This document shows positions 1 to 12,400 of a DNA stretch of 64,000 nucleotides, in pieces. This stretch comes from Linyphia triangularis (Eukaryota; Arthropoda; Arachnida; Araneae; Linyphiidae). The stretch is from assembly GCA_963978545.1 (NCBI GenBank), contig OZ021727.1, positions 14,139,243-14,203,242 on the forward strand, given 5' to 3'. Numbering within the stretch: the first letter of the stretch is position 1; the number at the start of each line of letters is the position of its first letter. The notes beneath the pieces were generated by a model that saw only the letters and a program-made list of their open reading frames with translations, did not search any database and was not told where the DNA came from. A program made the position numbers and the translations under genes.

Positions 1-238
1 GCTAAAATTTATAGCGAAGCATGACACAATGTTACCCATTTCTGAAATTAACCGTCTAAACTGTGAGAAAATGTAGTAGGGAGTGCTGAGGATATGTAGT
101 GCTTATCATGTAAGAACTGACTTGTACCAGAATGTTTTTTTATTGTCCTTCTTTGCTTTTTCTATTTATTTGTTGAGATTCATATTCTTTTGCCAATATC
201 TTTTTTCTTAAAAAAAGTTTCACTTTATTTTCTCTTAG
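1..238 (+). other. Intron sequence upstream of the first visible ZFYVE26 exon
   Basis: It is AT-rich and ends in a pyrimidine tract and TTAG acceptor at 238. No other feature is visible. Confidence 0.6.
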
Positions 239-406
239 ATTATTGACTCCTTTGATGATCCATCTGACTGTATCCAACTGTGTGATTTGGTGTTGCCCGA
301 ATTGTCCACTGTGGAAGGGAAGCTGTGTCTAGTGCAGTACCTTGTTGACAGAGATTTGTCACATGATCGGAAGTATCACTACTACAATATGGCTATTGGG
401 TTGAAG
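239..406 (+). CDS. ZFYVE26: ZFYVE26 exon 1 of the window
   Basis: The acceptor is TTCTCTTAG and the donor GTATGG. It holds 56 codons in phase 0, starting IIDSFDDPSD and ending MAIGLK. It lies upstream of the FYVE finger in the helical N-terminal region. Earlier exons are outside the window. Confidence 0.85.
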
Positions 407-3400
407 GTATGGTATGATTTAATGTGCATGCCTTTCTTTTAAGAAGGGTCATCAGCTTGTGACTGGGGAATTTTTAAACCAGGTATAAAAACAGTAATAA
501 AAGATCATCAACGAAATTTAAAAGGAAAATTAATAGTTGCTTTTTTTTTTTATTATTATTTTTTACATAGTTTTTATAAGCTAGCTTAAAACCTTTTTAA
601 AAAATGATTAAGGGAAAATTACTAGTTGCTTTTTTTTTTTAATTATTTTTTAAATAGTTTTTATAAGCTAGCTTAAAACCTTTTTAAAAAATGATTAAAA
701 AAAAAAGTACAGCAATTCTTTGTGGAATCACACACTGGACATTTTGGCCTTTTTTCTAGTCGTAAACATTTTATAATTTAAAAATTATAACGAATCTGGT
801 AGTTATGTTTTTGTTTTATATAATATTAGTTTGTAGCAAAGTTACATGGGTGAATAATTATTTTAACTAGATCAAAAATGAATCTTATAACATCAATGCA
901 CGGGACACTTGTGTGTCCCGTGCGTCAGCGGCTTATAAATGTGTATTTGACCTAGTTAAAATAATGTCAATGTAACTTTGCAACAAACTGATATTATATA
1001 AAACATTACTAGAATCATCATTATTTTGCAATTCTAATCCATTTACGAAAAGAGAGTGAAAATGTCCAGTGCATCATCCAGAGAATTGCTCACTAGTTAA
1101 TTTCTGTTTAAATTTTCTTAATGAGCTTTTATTACTGTTTTATATATTTGGTGCGAGTATTCACTGGCATTAAAGCAATATTTCTGCTGATATTGTAGCC
1201 AAAGAAATAAACATTAGTTGTATGTGACAGTCACAAGCTGACAGTTCCTCTAAAAAAGACTTAACAGGATCTTTAAATTTTATCTGTTTACTTGAATAAA
1301 AATTATTTTACCTAATTATTCATAAAACTTCTTTACTTCAAAGTTCTTTTAATTATTTGTAAAAGTTCTTTAATTAATTATCAGATAATTTAGAATTGTA
1401 CACTTTTCTGAAAACTTGTATTAATTATTGATAAATGTTTATCTCCCTCCTTTCAGATGTTAAGTGCTCTCAAGTCACCTAGCAAAGAAAGCTATATTGA
1501 TTTGGTTGCTCACCCATATCTTCTTTTGGAACAAATGCTTATGAATGTTGAGGTGAGCATTAATTAATTTATTGCCCTGTTTATGCTGCTGAAGCAATAT
1601 GTCATAAACTCTAAATCTTATATAATATTATTATCATCTGGGCAGTGGCTTTTTTTTTTTTTTTTTATGGATCCTTTTTCTCCCTTCATACAAAAGCAAA
1701 ATTGATAAATGATACACCAATTTAAAGGCTGAATTTCATGCTTCTGAGGAATACTGTGTTTATAATTGCTCATTGTAATATTTGTTTAAAAATCAAAGTA
1801 ATTATTTTTATTTTGGTGCTCAATGTAAAGGATACTTTGGTACTATATTATAAAGGAATTTTATTTAGAAGGTATACTAGGAGTTGAAACACTATGTAGA
1901 TGGTACTACATAGAGTTCTTTCTTTTATGTAGAGGATGCGTCGACTTTGTACTGCAATGATCCCCCTCTTGTCCTATCGTATTTTGATTACAGTAAACAA
2001 ATGCATTTCTGTTTTAAAGATGTATAATATTCTGTTCTTTAAACAGTTTCTTTCATTATTTGTTAATAAATCGAACTAAAATGTTACAAAAGTTCAATTC
2101 AATATTCTGGATGTACAGGATAGGATTTATTGTGAGACAGATTAGCTACACAAGCAGTGCAGTGCCGTGCCAAGTTCTGCTTTCCAAATCAAGTTTCATT
2201 ATATCTATCAGCAATAGAATATAATGCCTAACTCTGTCAAACTTCTATAAAAGTAATTCCTCTGCACATGGGTCCTCCACTAGTTTTAATATTATCCTAT
2301 TTTAGCTGCGTGGACCCGCGTTGCTGGGTACCCATTGTGGCATATATTTCTTTGAATAATATAGGGTGGCCAGCATAGAAGAAGCATCAGATTATTTTCA
2401 AAATAGAAGTTTGGAATTGAAATTATATTTAACAATCTGAAGCTCTGTGACTTTTAAATTCTTAAGTATCTTTTTCCCTGGTCACCCTGAATAATTATTA
2501 CAAAATAAACACCATAAAAACAAAAGACAATACTTCATGACTGTTCTGTAAATGAATTCAATGTGAACCAACAAATAGTACTTTTTTAAAGGTTTGGATC
2601 ATTTTCGATAATACCGAAACTGTCGCCACTTTTCAATTGAAATGAAGCAGTTGTGTAACATCGAAAAGATCAATTTCGAGTTTGAGCAAATGATTGCTAA
2701 GTCACTTAAATACTATTAATGTGAGCAAAAGCTGGGCAAAACATTTGATCATGTCAAACATGTAATTATTTCGAGTTGGAAGACTGCTGTCTCTAATATC
2801 CCTCAATGTTCAATCAAGTGTTTTAATTTGTTTTTTTATGACATAGTACTCTCATATCAAACAATTAAAGAGCAAGTTGTTGCTGCAACGGCTTGGCAAC
2901 GTTGCTTGGTTTGGATATGTTGCAAACTGCTATCGAGTCTGAAATTATATTTAAGGGCAATTAACATAGCGTATGCTGTTCCGTCTACAATCCAACAGAA
3001 TCGTGGCTATTTTAGAAGAAGCGACTGTAAATGCTACCAATCCTTCTGAACGCACATTTGTTTGCAAAAAATTAATAAAGAATATTTTCCCTGTAGCCCC
3101 AATTGAAAATAAAAAGTAACAAAACATATTCCCTGTATGCAAGGATATATTGGCAACAATATTTTCATATGCATATTTTTGAACAGCATTTAGAAGAGCT
3201 TTGTTACTCTTGTCGTTCAAAAGTAGTTTCCCAAATATAAGTGTTAGACTCATAATTTTGCATGTCATGGACTGCGCTTTCTTTTCCACTTCCATCAAGG
3301 TTTCTGCAAAAAATGTTTCATATTCCATCGACAGTATATTTCACTCTGGTCTGATACAATACAAAAAAAGGTTTCGGGCAAATTAAGCACAATTCAAAAC

Positions 3401-6400
3401 AAATTTCTTATTGCAGAAGGGTTTCTGTAAAACTTCCAACTTGTGTGTGGGTTCTGAGTTAAAAGTTGTTTAGATTATAATAGAACGAAATTAGAGCAAT
3501 CTGAGGCATTGCAACTGCTGCAATTTATTGGCATTAAACGCCTTGGTGGATAATCTTTCCAGAGTTGCAAATCTGGCCTCAGTTTCTTCTAGTCCCAGAA
3601 TGAGTCGTTCTCCAATAGTCCTACAATGAATGAGGCAACACCTTCAATTGTAAGCAAGTTTTTTAGTACAGAAGTAGTATAGAATATTTCTTTGACATGA
3701 TTTTAAATGACATTTTCTTTCCGGATAAATGCTGTTTATGGCAACCGATTTTATTTTAAGTTATATTTCAATTTCATTTATTATTTATGTTTTAATTTTA
3801 TTTTAAGTTATATTTCATTTATTATTTATGTTTTAATTTTATTTTAGTGATCGTGTTTTTAATTCAGGCGAGTTTTCTGAGCGCCAAATAAAAAAAATTG
3901 CCAAATGTCCTATACTACATTGGTTCCGTTTTTTTTTAAAGGCGTCGGGCTTATCACAAAGTTTAAAAAAATCCTTGTAGTATTGTGTGCCATTTGTTTA
4001 CATTAAACTGTTGGCAACACTGTTTCATTTCCGAAGACTCATTTGTTTCTCGATGTTTCATTTCTGCTCGGGCATAATTAAAGCATAGACAGCAATACAG
4101 CAAAAATTAGTTTTTATATGAAGTTACTGTTTTTTGTGTAATAAAAGTGCACTCTGTAGAATCCACATTCAATAATCTACCTATAGACATAAATTTTATC
4201 CAAAACGATTCAGTAGATCTAGAGTTATAGCAGTTCATACATACAGACAGATGTTGAATTTTATATATATGTAGAGATAAACTGAAATCTTAGATATAAG
4301 GTTAAAGAACTTTACTTCCAGTTAAAGGATGCAGAATTATCTTTGAAAGCTGTGCATGATATCTTAAAGAATCAAAGAGATGTAATTCCTGTTTTGAGTC
4401 TTTCTTCGGTAAACCTACTTGTCGAAGATTATGCTTCAAAGGCACTTGAAGTTCATTTTCTGGATGCTTTGTTAGGTAAGTTATATGTTTGTTTATGTGT
4501 TAATAGATTTATTTAAGGGTAATTAGTTTTATGTAAAATACACGGCTCAATTTCCCTTTCAAGATTTTATTTAAAACATTGATTATCATTGATTTGGATA
4601 AACGTTGATGAATTGGAATAAAACTAATTTGATTAATTTTAATTACATCTTTTAAATACATCTTGACTTGAATCCATTGTGACTTATATTTATATAAGGT
4701 TGATTTATTTTTATTAGTAAACAATTTCATATATCAACAATCATCGCAGAATCTCAACGTGTAAAAAAACAGTTGTTTATTTAAAATTTTATGCACCAAA
4801 TACCTTCTTGCAAGAAACAGACAATTAGCTTAAGCCAACACTAAGAAATCATTTTTATCATCATATCTGAAAACTAGACAGTAACATTTGTAACGTGTTT
4901 CCAAGCCATAAGGCTCATCAATCCTTGATTTCATAGTGAGTAAACTCAAAGGTAATTGTAGCAGATAGTTTTGTGTTGATTGTCAGGTTGCCTGTTTGGA
5001 TTGAAGATACTGTACAATTTTATCTTGGAAAGACTTCCTACAAGGCTTTTCCCTTTTGAAACTTAAAACTACTCTCAATAATAAGATTTTTTGTAACTCT
5101 ATATGCTGAAAGCAAACTTTTTGTAGCTTTTTGCACCAGAATATATCCAATCCAAAATCAGTCATAAGACTTTTAACTTTGGTTAACTTTCTGTGAAAGA
5201 TAAATTTTAAATCAATCTTTATAATTAAAATGGTAATTTAAATGTTTTTACAAATAGCTAAATATACGTACCCCAGTCGGGAGAGTATCGTTCTCGCAAC
5301 TAGAAGGTTGCGAGCCCTGAGGTTGCTAGTTCGGGCCTGGGACCGACTAAAGACCGCTGTGTTCTCTAATGGTGACTGGAGCACGTTAAATCAGTCATGG
5401 TCGCAAAGTCCTCCAAGTTCCCATACAAATCAATACCTCTGGGGGTGGCAAAGCCAAGTCTTCTGGTGGAATCTTCTGCTTGGTATTGCCTCTAAATTAA
5501 GAAGTTCCACATACGGTCGGTAGAGCTGCCATCTACGGATAGCTACTGAAAGAGGTAGAAATGAACTCTTTGGAGGCTATAGGTAGACTTGTGCACTCCC
5601 TCTTGCGAGTGTGCGCTTACATCCTGTGCAGTACTGCCCACTACCGATCTGTACGGGATATGGGGTTGGTACAAAATGCTTAAGCAGAGGTGCCTTAGTC
5701 CCCGTAGTCCTTGATAAGAAGAAGAAGAATAGCTAAATATATATTTTTTTCTAAATTTATAAAAATCCTGGCTTTAAATTTTCCAACAGCTATTTATTAG
5801 TTAAGAATACAATTGGTACATAATTTTTCATTATGTTCCTGTCGCATTTAGCCTTTCATCTGATACTATATACAATTAATATAAGAGTGACCTTGATCAC
5901 TCACTCACTGCCTGCCTCACTTTGTAACACTGCAAGTGAAATAATTTTTAACCAATCATTGTTGAAACTCTTTCCTGTTGCCAAAATTGTTTTTATCAGA
6001 AGAAAAGATAATTTAAGATGAATTCATAAATTCATTATGGAGTTGTGGTTCAGTTAGTCAACGTTGCGTACGCTGTAAGTGAAAGAATTTGAACCGATTA
6101 TTGTTGAAACTCTTTCCTGTTGCCAAAATTGTTTTTATGAGAATAAATAAAATATATCTGGACATGAATGCATAACTTCACATTCATTTTTAATAAATAA
6201 ATTTTAAAACATAGTTTGCTACATATTTTCCTGTTAAGGATGTTTTTATTATTTAAAATTAGGTGCAAACACCAAACAGTCACCAACAGAATTAATGCTA
6301 TGTTAATGAATAGGAAAATAATCAATTTGATTGATAGAAACTCTCAAATCTATTATAACACCGATTCTGTTATCAGTGAAATTCCAAATGATGCACTCAA

Positions 6401-9400
6401 TTTCCTTGTTGAATTTACGCAATGTAGTTTTTCGATAAGTTCTTCATTAACCCCTTAACCTACGATTTAGATTTGAAGATGTTGAGCCGAAATCGTATAC
6501 AAGCTCGCGCAGCGTTCGGGTAATTCCCATGACTTGTGTAACACGCTGATTGGGCCAATCGTAAAATTGACGGGCATCGCCAGTGATAGGACGATCGCGG
6601 TTTGCAGATAGCACAGACAAGGCTCGTGATGTATTTCTGTTATCTCTTCGGATCGTGATCAGTTTCAAGTTGTTCTTGGTCACATTCGCACGTCGAAATT
6701 TACGTTTGTAAATTCTAGAAAAGCAACCCCAGAAGATGTTCTCAAGAAAGAGATTTCGTGATGAAAGCAGTGAGAATTGTGCTAATAAGTTTGCTAACGA
6801 AAGTGACAGTAGTGACAATATATGTCGAGTTCGAAGAAAGTGTAGGCGATTAGTTATTGATGATACATCCTCTGACGATCAACTACCAGAGTCCTGGCCT
6901 TGGAAGAAAATAAGAAATAGTCCAAAAATCTGGGACTATACGATGACTCCTGGCCTTACAGAGGGAGCCTTATGTCAATTAGGAGGAAGTGGAGGAGAAA
7001 TTGATATATTTAATCTAATATTTGATGACATATTTTGGAACAATATTGTGACCGAAACTAACCAATATGCAGATCAAATACGAGAAAATCCACATAGAAC
7101 AAGAAAAATCGACGACGCTTGGTTTCCTGTAGACTCTACCGAAATGAAAAGATATTTCGCCTTGACCATTATAATGTCACAGGTAAAAAAACCAAGAATC
7201 CAAATGAATTGGTCGAAGAGGGCTGTAATCGAAACGCCCATATTTAGAAAATCAATGCCTTTGAAGAGATATCTACAAATTACAAGGTTTTTGCATTTCA
7301 AACAATAATCTGTTTGCCAATACCGATAAAATGAGCAAGATTAAACCTGTTATCAATTTTTTGAACCAAAAATTTAAAGAAGTGTATATAATGAAAAAAT
7401 ACATTTCTATTGATGAATCGCTTATGAAATTCAGGGGGCGTCTATCGTATAAGCAATTCAATCCATCCAAAAGGGCAAGGTTTGGCGTCAAAATTTATAA
7501 ATTATGTGAGTCTGAGTCAGGCTATTGTTATCAATTGAAAATATATACCGGCAACGATAAAATAAACTGTGATGACAGCGCTTCGGAATGTGTTGTCAAA
7601 GAGCTTGCTGAGTCAGTGCTGCACAGGGGTCACACTTTATACATGGACAATTGGTATTCTTCCCCAAAATTATTTATGACGTTATCACATAAATATAAAA
7701 CAAATGTAATTGGCACAGTACGTTCGAATAGGAAGAATATGCCAAAAGAATTGTGCAGTGTAAAATTAAAAAGGGGGGAATACGTAATAAGAAGCTGCAA
7801 CCGAATACTCGCTATAAAATGGAAAGACAAGCGAGATGTATATATGATGTAGACAAAACATGAAGCAGTCGAAATTATTTCACAAGGATCCAACCACACC
7901 CTAAAACCGAGTTGTATTGTAGAGTACAAGCACGGAATGAACAGAATTGTTCTCCAAGATCAAATATTGGCATGTTATCCAGTAATGCTGAAATACATGA
8001 AAGGATACAAAAAAAAAAAAAAAAAATTATCTGTTTGATATTGGTCTTTTTAACTCCTACATTTTATGGAAAAACCTGAATGATGGAAAGAAACAATGCT
8101 ATGTCGACTATAAGATCAATATAGCCGAATCTCTATTGAAGAATATGCCAAAACCGATTTATAGAGAACGAGGCGTATCATCTGTAGGAGATGCACCAGA
8201 CAGACTGTACGCGAAGGACTGGGCTAATTTTCCAAAGCACATTGATCCAACACCCTCTAAATCAAGACCGTCAAAACGTTGTACAGTTTGTCACAAAAAT
8301 AAAAAACGTAAGGAAACAACATGGGAGTGTAAAAAGTGTAAAGTTCCGTTACATGTACCAGAATGTTTTGTTACAGATTACTAATTTTGGATTTTTGTAT
8401 GAATAAACATTTTGTAAAAAACAATTATTGCATCAGACTGTAATTGCGTATCAAATATTCCTTGTAATATTCACTTCTGGCCCGACCATCGTATGCGGGC
8501 TATGCCCGTAATATTCACTTCTGGCCCGACCATCGTATGCGGGCTATGCCCGTAATATTCACTTCTAGCCCGACCATCGTACGCGGGCTATGCCCGTCAT
8601 TGTAGGTTAAAGGGTTAATAATGTTTTTTTGTCAAATATTTTTTTTTATTATTTCATATATATATATATATCAGATTTTTTTTGCATTTCACAATATTAA
8701 AAGAAAAATATAATTTTTATTAAATATTTCCTATTTATTAAATTAAAGTGTTTGATATATTCATGATTTTTGAACGGGCACTTTATTGTATACAAAAACC
8801 TTTCAGATTGTTCTTCGTCCAGTATGCTTGTTTTGAGTGTTGAAGAAACACTTGTGAGTGATGAACCATACATGATACCGATACGTGTGCCCACGAAAGA
8901 CGAATGGATTCCAGATGCCAAGGTTCAAAGATGCCAAGTTTGTAAAGAAGAACGTTTCAATATGGTACTTCATTTCTTGATAAATTTTGATAAAACAATG
9001 CGTGGTTGAATTTTATGTAAAGGAAATATTTATTATTGTACTATTTTAATGGTTTCCTTTCAACTTAAGAATAGTAAGGGAAAATAAGGATCTCCCTGAG
9101 AATATCAAGGATAATAAAGCATTATTATGATATGCAGTTTTTTATATGCTACAGTAGTATTATTTCGCACTAAATTTAGGTTATAAAATTTTTAAATACA
9201 GTATATTTATAATATTTTAATCACATATGCAAAAAAAAAAAAAACAACAACACATTTTTGGATTAATTCAAATATTTCCTTATTCATATAGTGGTGCAAT
9301 TTAAATGTCTGTTTCATATTCATGTGTTTCACGATATTTTTATGATATGTTTAAATTGCTGCATTTTTAATTATAAATACATCTTAATTATATTATTCTT

Positions 9401-12400
9401 ATTATTTATTATTCATCTTAATTATTTTATTCTTAAACAAGCTATTACATAAGTTTTACGTATTTTTTGTTTTAAAATCTACTGTCTATGATCATGTGCC
9501 CACTATTTTTTAATACCACTCATGTAACTTATAATGCTTTTTTTTTTTTTTCCCCTACCCTAAGTAATAATTTGAAATGAATATAAATTGGTGATATTGA
9601 AAAACGAAAATATAATTAAGGAAATACATAGACATTCTCTTTTCAAACAACTCATTCAAGATTAAGGGCATGAAATTGCATTATTATTATTTGGAAATGA
9701 CTAAATCATTTTAAGTTTTCAATTATTGTTTATGGAAATCATTGCATTATGTCTGTGAATATTATTAATTTAAGTAAAAACAATGTTTATACTTATAAAA
9801 AAATTTACATTACGTGTAAATTCAATAATTTAATGATGTATTTCTTTTGTTCCAGTTCTCTCGTAGACATCATTGCCGACGTTGTGGACGCGTAGTTTGT
9901 GCCAACTGCTCTCAGCATGCTCTTATTGTGGAAGGTTATGGAAATGTTAAAGTGAGGGTTTGTGATGATTGCTACAATGCGTAAGTACCTGTGATTGATC
10001 AATTGTATTTATACGGAACTTAATTAAAGAAATGTGCAGTTATTTTAGGGTAAAACATAGTCGAAATACATGTACAAATTACAACTTGTTTCAGTGCTTT
10101 GTATACTTTATTTTTTTTTATTTTCTTGTACTAAAATATTTTTATTTTATATTTAAATCACTTAAAGAATATGAAGTTATTGTTAAGTATTGTTTCTTTA
10201 TGCATTAAAATTAAATTGAAATTCTAATTTCAGCCTTGCAGAAGATTACTTAAACTGTTTTTTTTATTTAGTGCATAATTTTTTTAAGTATGCTGTAGAA
10301 ATATTTTTAATCAACATTTTTATGAAAATTTTATCAATTATTGAAATGAATTGTTTGGATTAATGATTTCCATGAAAGTATACTTTGTGTCATGAATTTG
10401 TGTCGTAAATTGAGTTTGTCCAAGAGCTCTTTGGTTTTGATGATGTTATAAAGTTAGAGAGATAATTTTTTTTATTATTATTTTAAATGTTTTTTTTTTC
10501 TGTTAAAAATAGTGATGTTCTTTTTTCACTCTAGAATGACTGGAAGTTTATCTCTTACAACCGCAGCTTTTGAGAAAAGATATCGTCTTTTGTCCTCAAG
10601 TGAGATGGCAATTTAATTTAAATTGAACTCAGTTCAAAACTGTAAATATATATAATAGAAACTAAAAGAATTCTTTACAATCTTTAAATATATAATTTTT
10701 AATGTTCAATCAAATTAAGTAACTTTGTTATATTTTGTGTTTCGAATATTTTTGTTGTTTTTATTAAAATTTTCATTAGGCATGGCAAAGAAAAGTCCTG
10801 GGATGTTTTAATTTAGATAACAAGCTGCAAATCTATTGGCAAAATTGTATTGAAATCAATATAACTTTTGTATAAAGACAGCAACCAAATCAAAGTAAAT
10901 TTGCTGTGTTTTGAACATTTTAAACTCGTATTTCAAGTTAAATCCCTGTATCTCATATCACAAATTTTACTTTTGTCTTTGAATACAGACTAAGATGTAC
11001 CCTCAGGAATGTAATCTTTTGTTTCGTTTATATCTTTTGGTGTGGCTATGTGATAAAAAAATGGGCACAAATTGAAGGTTGCAGTCACTGCAAATTGTCT
11101 TCTTCTCTTAAAAATGTCTTAGAAATCTGAACTACACTGTGAGGTTCTTGGGTTACGAACCTAGAATCCCCCCTCCCCCTCGAACGGTTATAATGGACGC
11201 TACCCATCACCCCTCAAGGATAAGTGGTTTTGACCACGGACATGGTCGTTCTGGGAGAGAGACGAACTGACCTTCTGGTGGACGAGAGACGTTGTAAGAG
11301 TGGTCGCACGCGAGACGAGTTGATGTGGAAATAAATTATGTTATGTTTTCAAAATACGGATTATTAATCCAGCGTCTATTACTACACCTTAACACGAACC
11401 CAATCCCGAGAAGAGGGATTATCACAGTGGCGCAGTCGAAAGGATGAGGTGTATTTGAGGGTGCCACATGGTAATGAAGCCTACTATTTGTCGCTGATGA
11501 ATGGACGCCGTACCTGAAAAGTGGATACCTTAGGAGCCTGGAGTAGATCGAATTGAAAGACCCACACCTGTTGGATACCTGGAAGGAAGACAAATCGTAG
11601 ACGTAGAGGAATCCCGGACTTTAGGATGAATCTCGTGGAATCGCTGAATAGATGTTCGCAGGGGGTAAGTCCCAATCCTTTCCTATCCGTGTGGAGGTCA
11701 GAGATACTGCATTAATTGTAATACAAGGGGGAACACCTGGTTATTATCGAATTATATTGTATAGTATTTTTTTTTTTTTTGTATAGTTAATTTGCTCGAT
11801 AAGAGAGAATATGCAAAGTTACGAGCCTACTGTTAAGGTTCTAAATGTAATTTGGTTTTGTAGTTTTTTTAAGTATATTTAATTCTTTTCTGAGGATGTA
11901 ATGTGCTAAGTTTATGCTTAATATATACTGTCGTTTTGTTGAAGTTGTCATTGGACGAACAGTGAGCTTGTTGTGATTGTATTTGGTAAAACACTCTTTT
12001 CGGATAAAAACACATACATCGATTTTCATTGTTTATATTATTAAAGTGCTATCGTATTTTATTAAAATGGCTTTTCTTGCTAAGGGTAGAAAGGAGGATT
12101 TAATAGAACTAGCCACTGAATTAGGTCAAGAAGTACCGGTGGGTAGCAAGATTTTGGCATTAAGGGGGATAATTTTAAACAGTGAGGGATACGAGGAAGG
12201 GTTTACGAGGGAGTTGTTAAATACTATTATGGAGAACAGGATTGAACGGGAACAAAAGGAGCACGAGATAAAGTTAAAGGAATTAGAAATAAAGACGCGT
12301 TCAGGGGATAGTTCGGGAACAAACGGGTATAATTTCATGAATTATTTGAATATGATGAAGGGCGCTGTTCTCGACTCTCCAAACAGACCTGAAGACTGGC

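Larger units (their letters stand above)
440..1256. mobile_element. Large foldback (inverted-repeat) element
   Basis: Both sides carry inverted copies of the same blocks: GTCATCAGCTTGTGACTG near 449 against CAGTCACAAGCTGAC near 1228; TATAAAAACAGTAATAAAAG near 483 against its complement near 1125-1142; AGCAATTC at 711 against GAATTGCT at 1083; CACTGGACATTTT; and TTTGTAGCAAAGTTACAT against its near complement. The centre is a perfect 11-bp stem with a 4-nt loop at 898-923. The left arm contains an internal tandem duplication. There is no ORF. It lies wholly in the intron between ZFYVE26 exons 1 and 2. It is probably a non-autonomous foldback transposon; no target duplication was identified. Confidence 0.7.
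6451..8614 (+). mobile_element. piggyBac-type DNA transposon, nearly complete
   Basis: It is flanked by TTAA at 6447-6450 and 8615-8618, the piggyBac target duplication. The terminal inverted repeats CCCCTTAACCTACGAT (left) and ATTGTAGGTTAAAGGG (right) match at 14 of 16 positions. The interior holds a broken transposase and, near the right end, three 44-bp direct repeats. It is inserted in sense orientation in the intron before the first FYVE exon of ZFYVE26. Confidence 0.92.

Noticed and set aside
5267..5345. A functional tRNA gene
   Set aside because: The A- and B-box regions are degenerate, no proper cloverleaf closes, and a 380-bp body with TSDs follows, so it is a SINE head.
5242..5523. 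93-codon plus-strand ORF
   Set aside because: It lies inside the tRNA-derived SINE and has no protein motif.
11133..11142. ACACT/ACAGT as a 5-bp target duplication of the LTR element
   Set aside because: It matches only 4 of 5 and would require moving both LTR ends inward from the canonical TGT...ACA.
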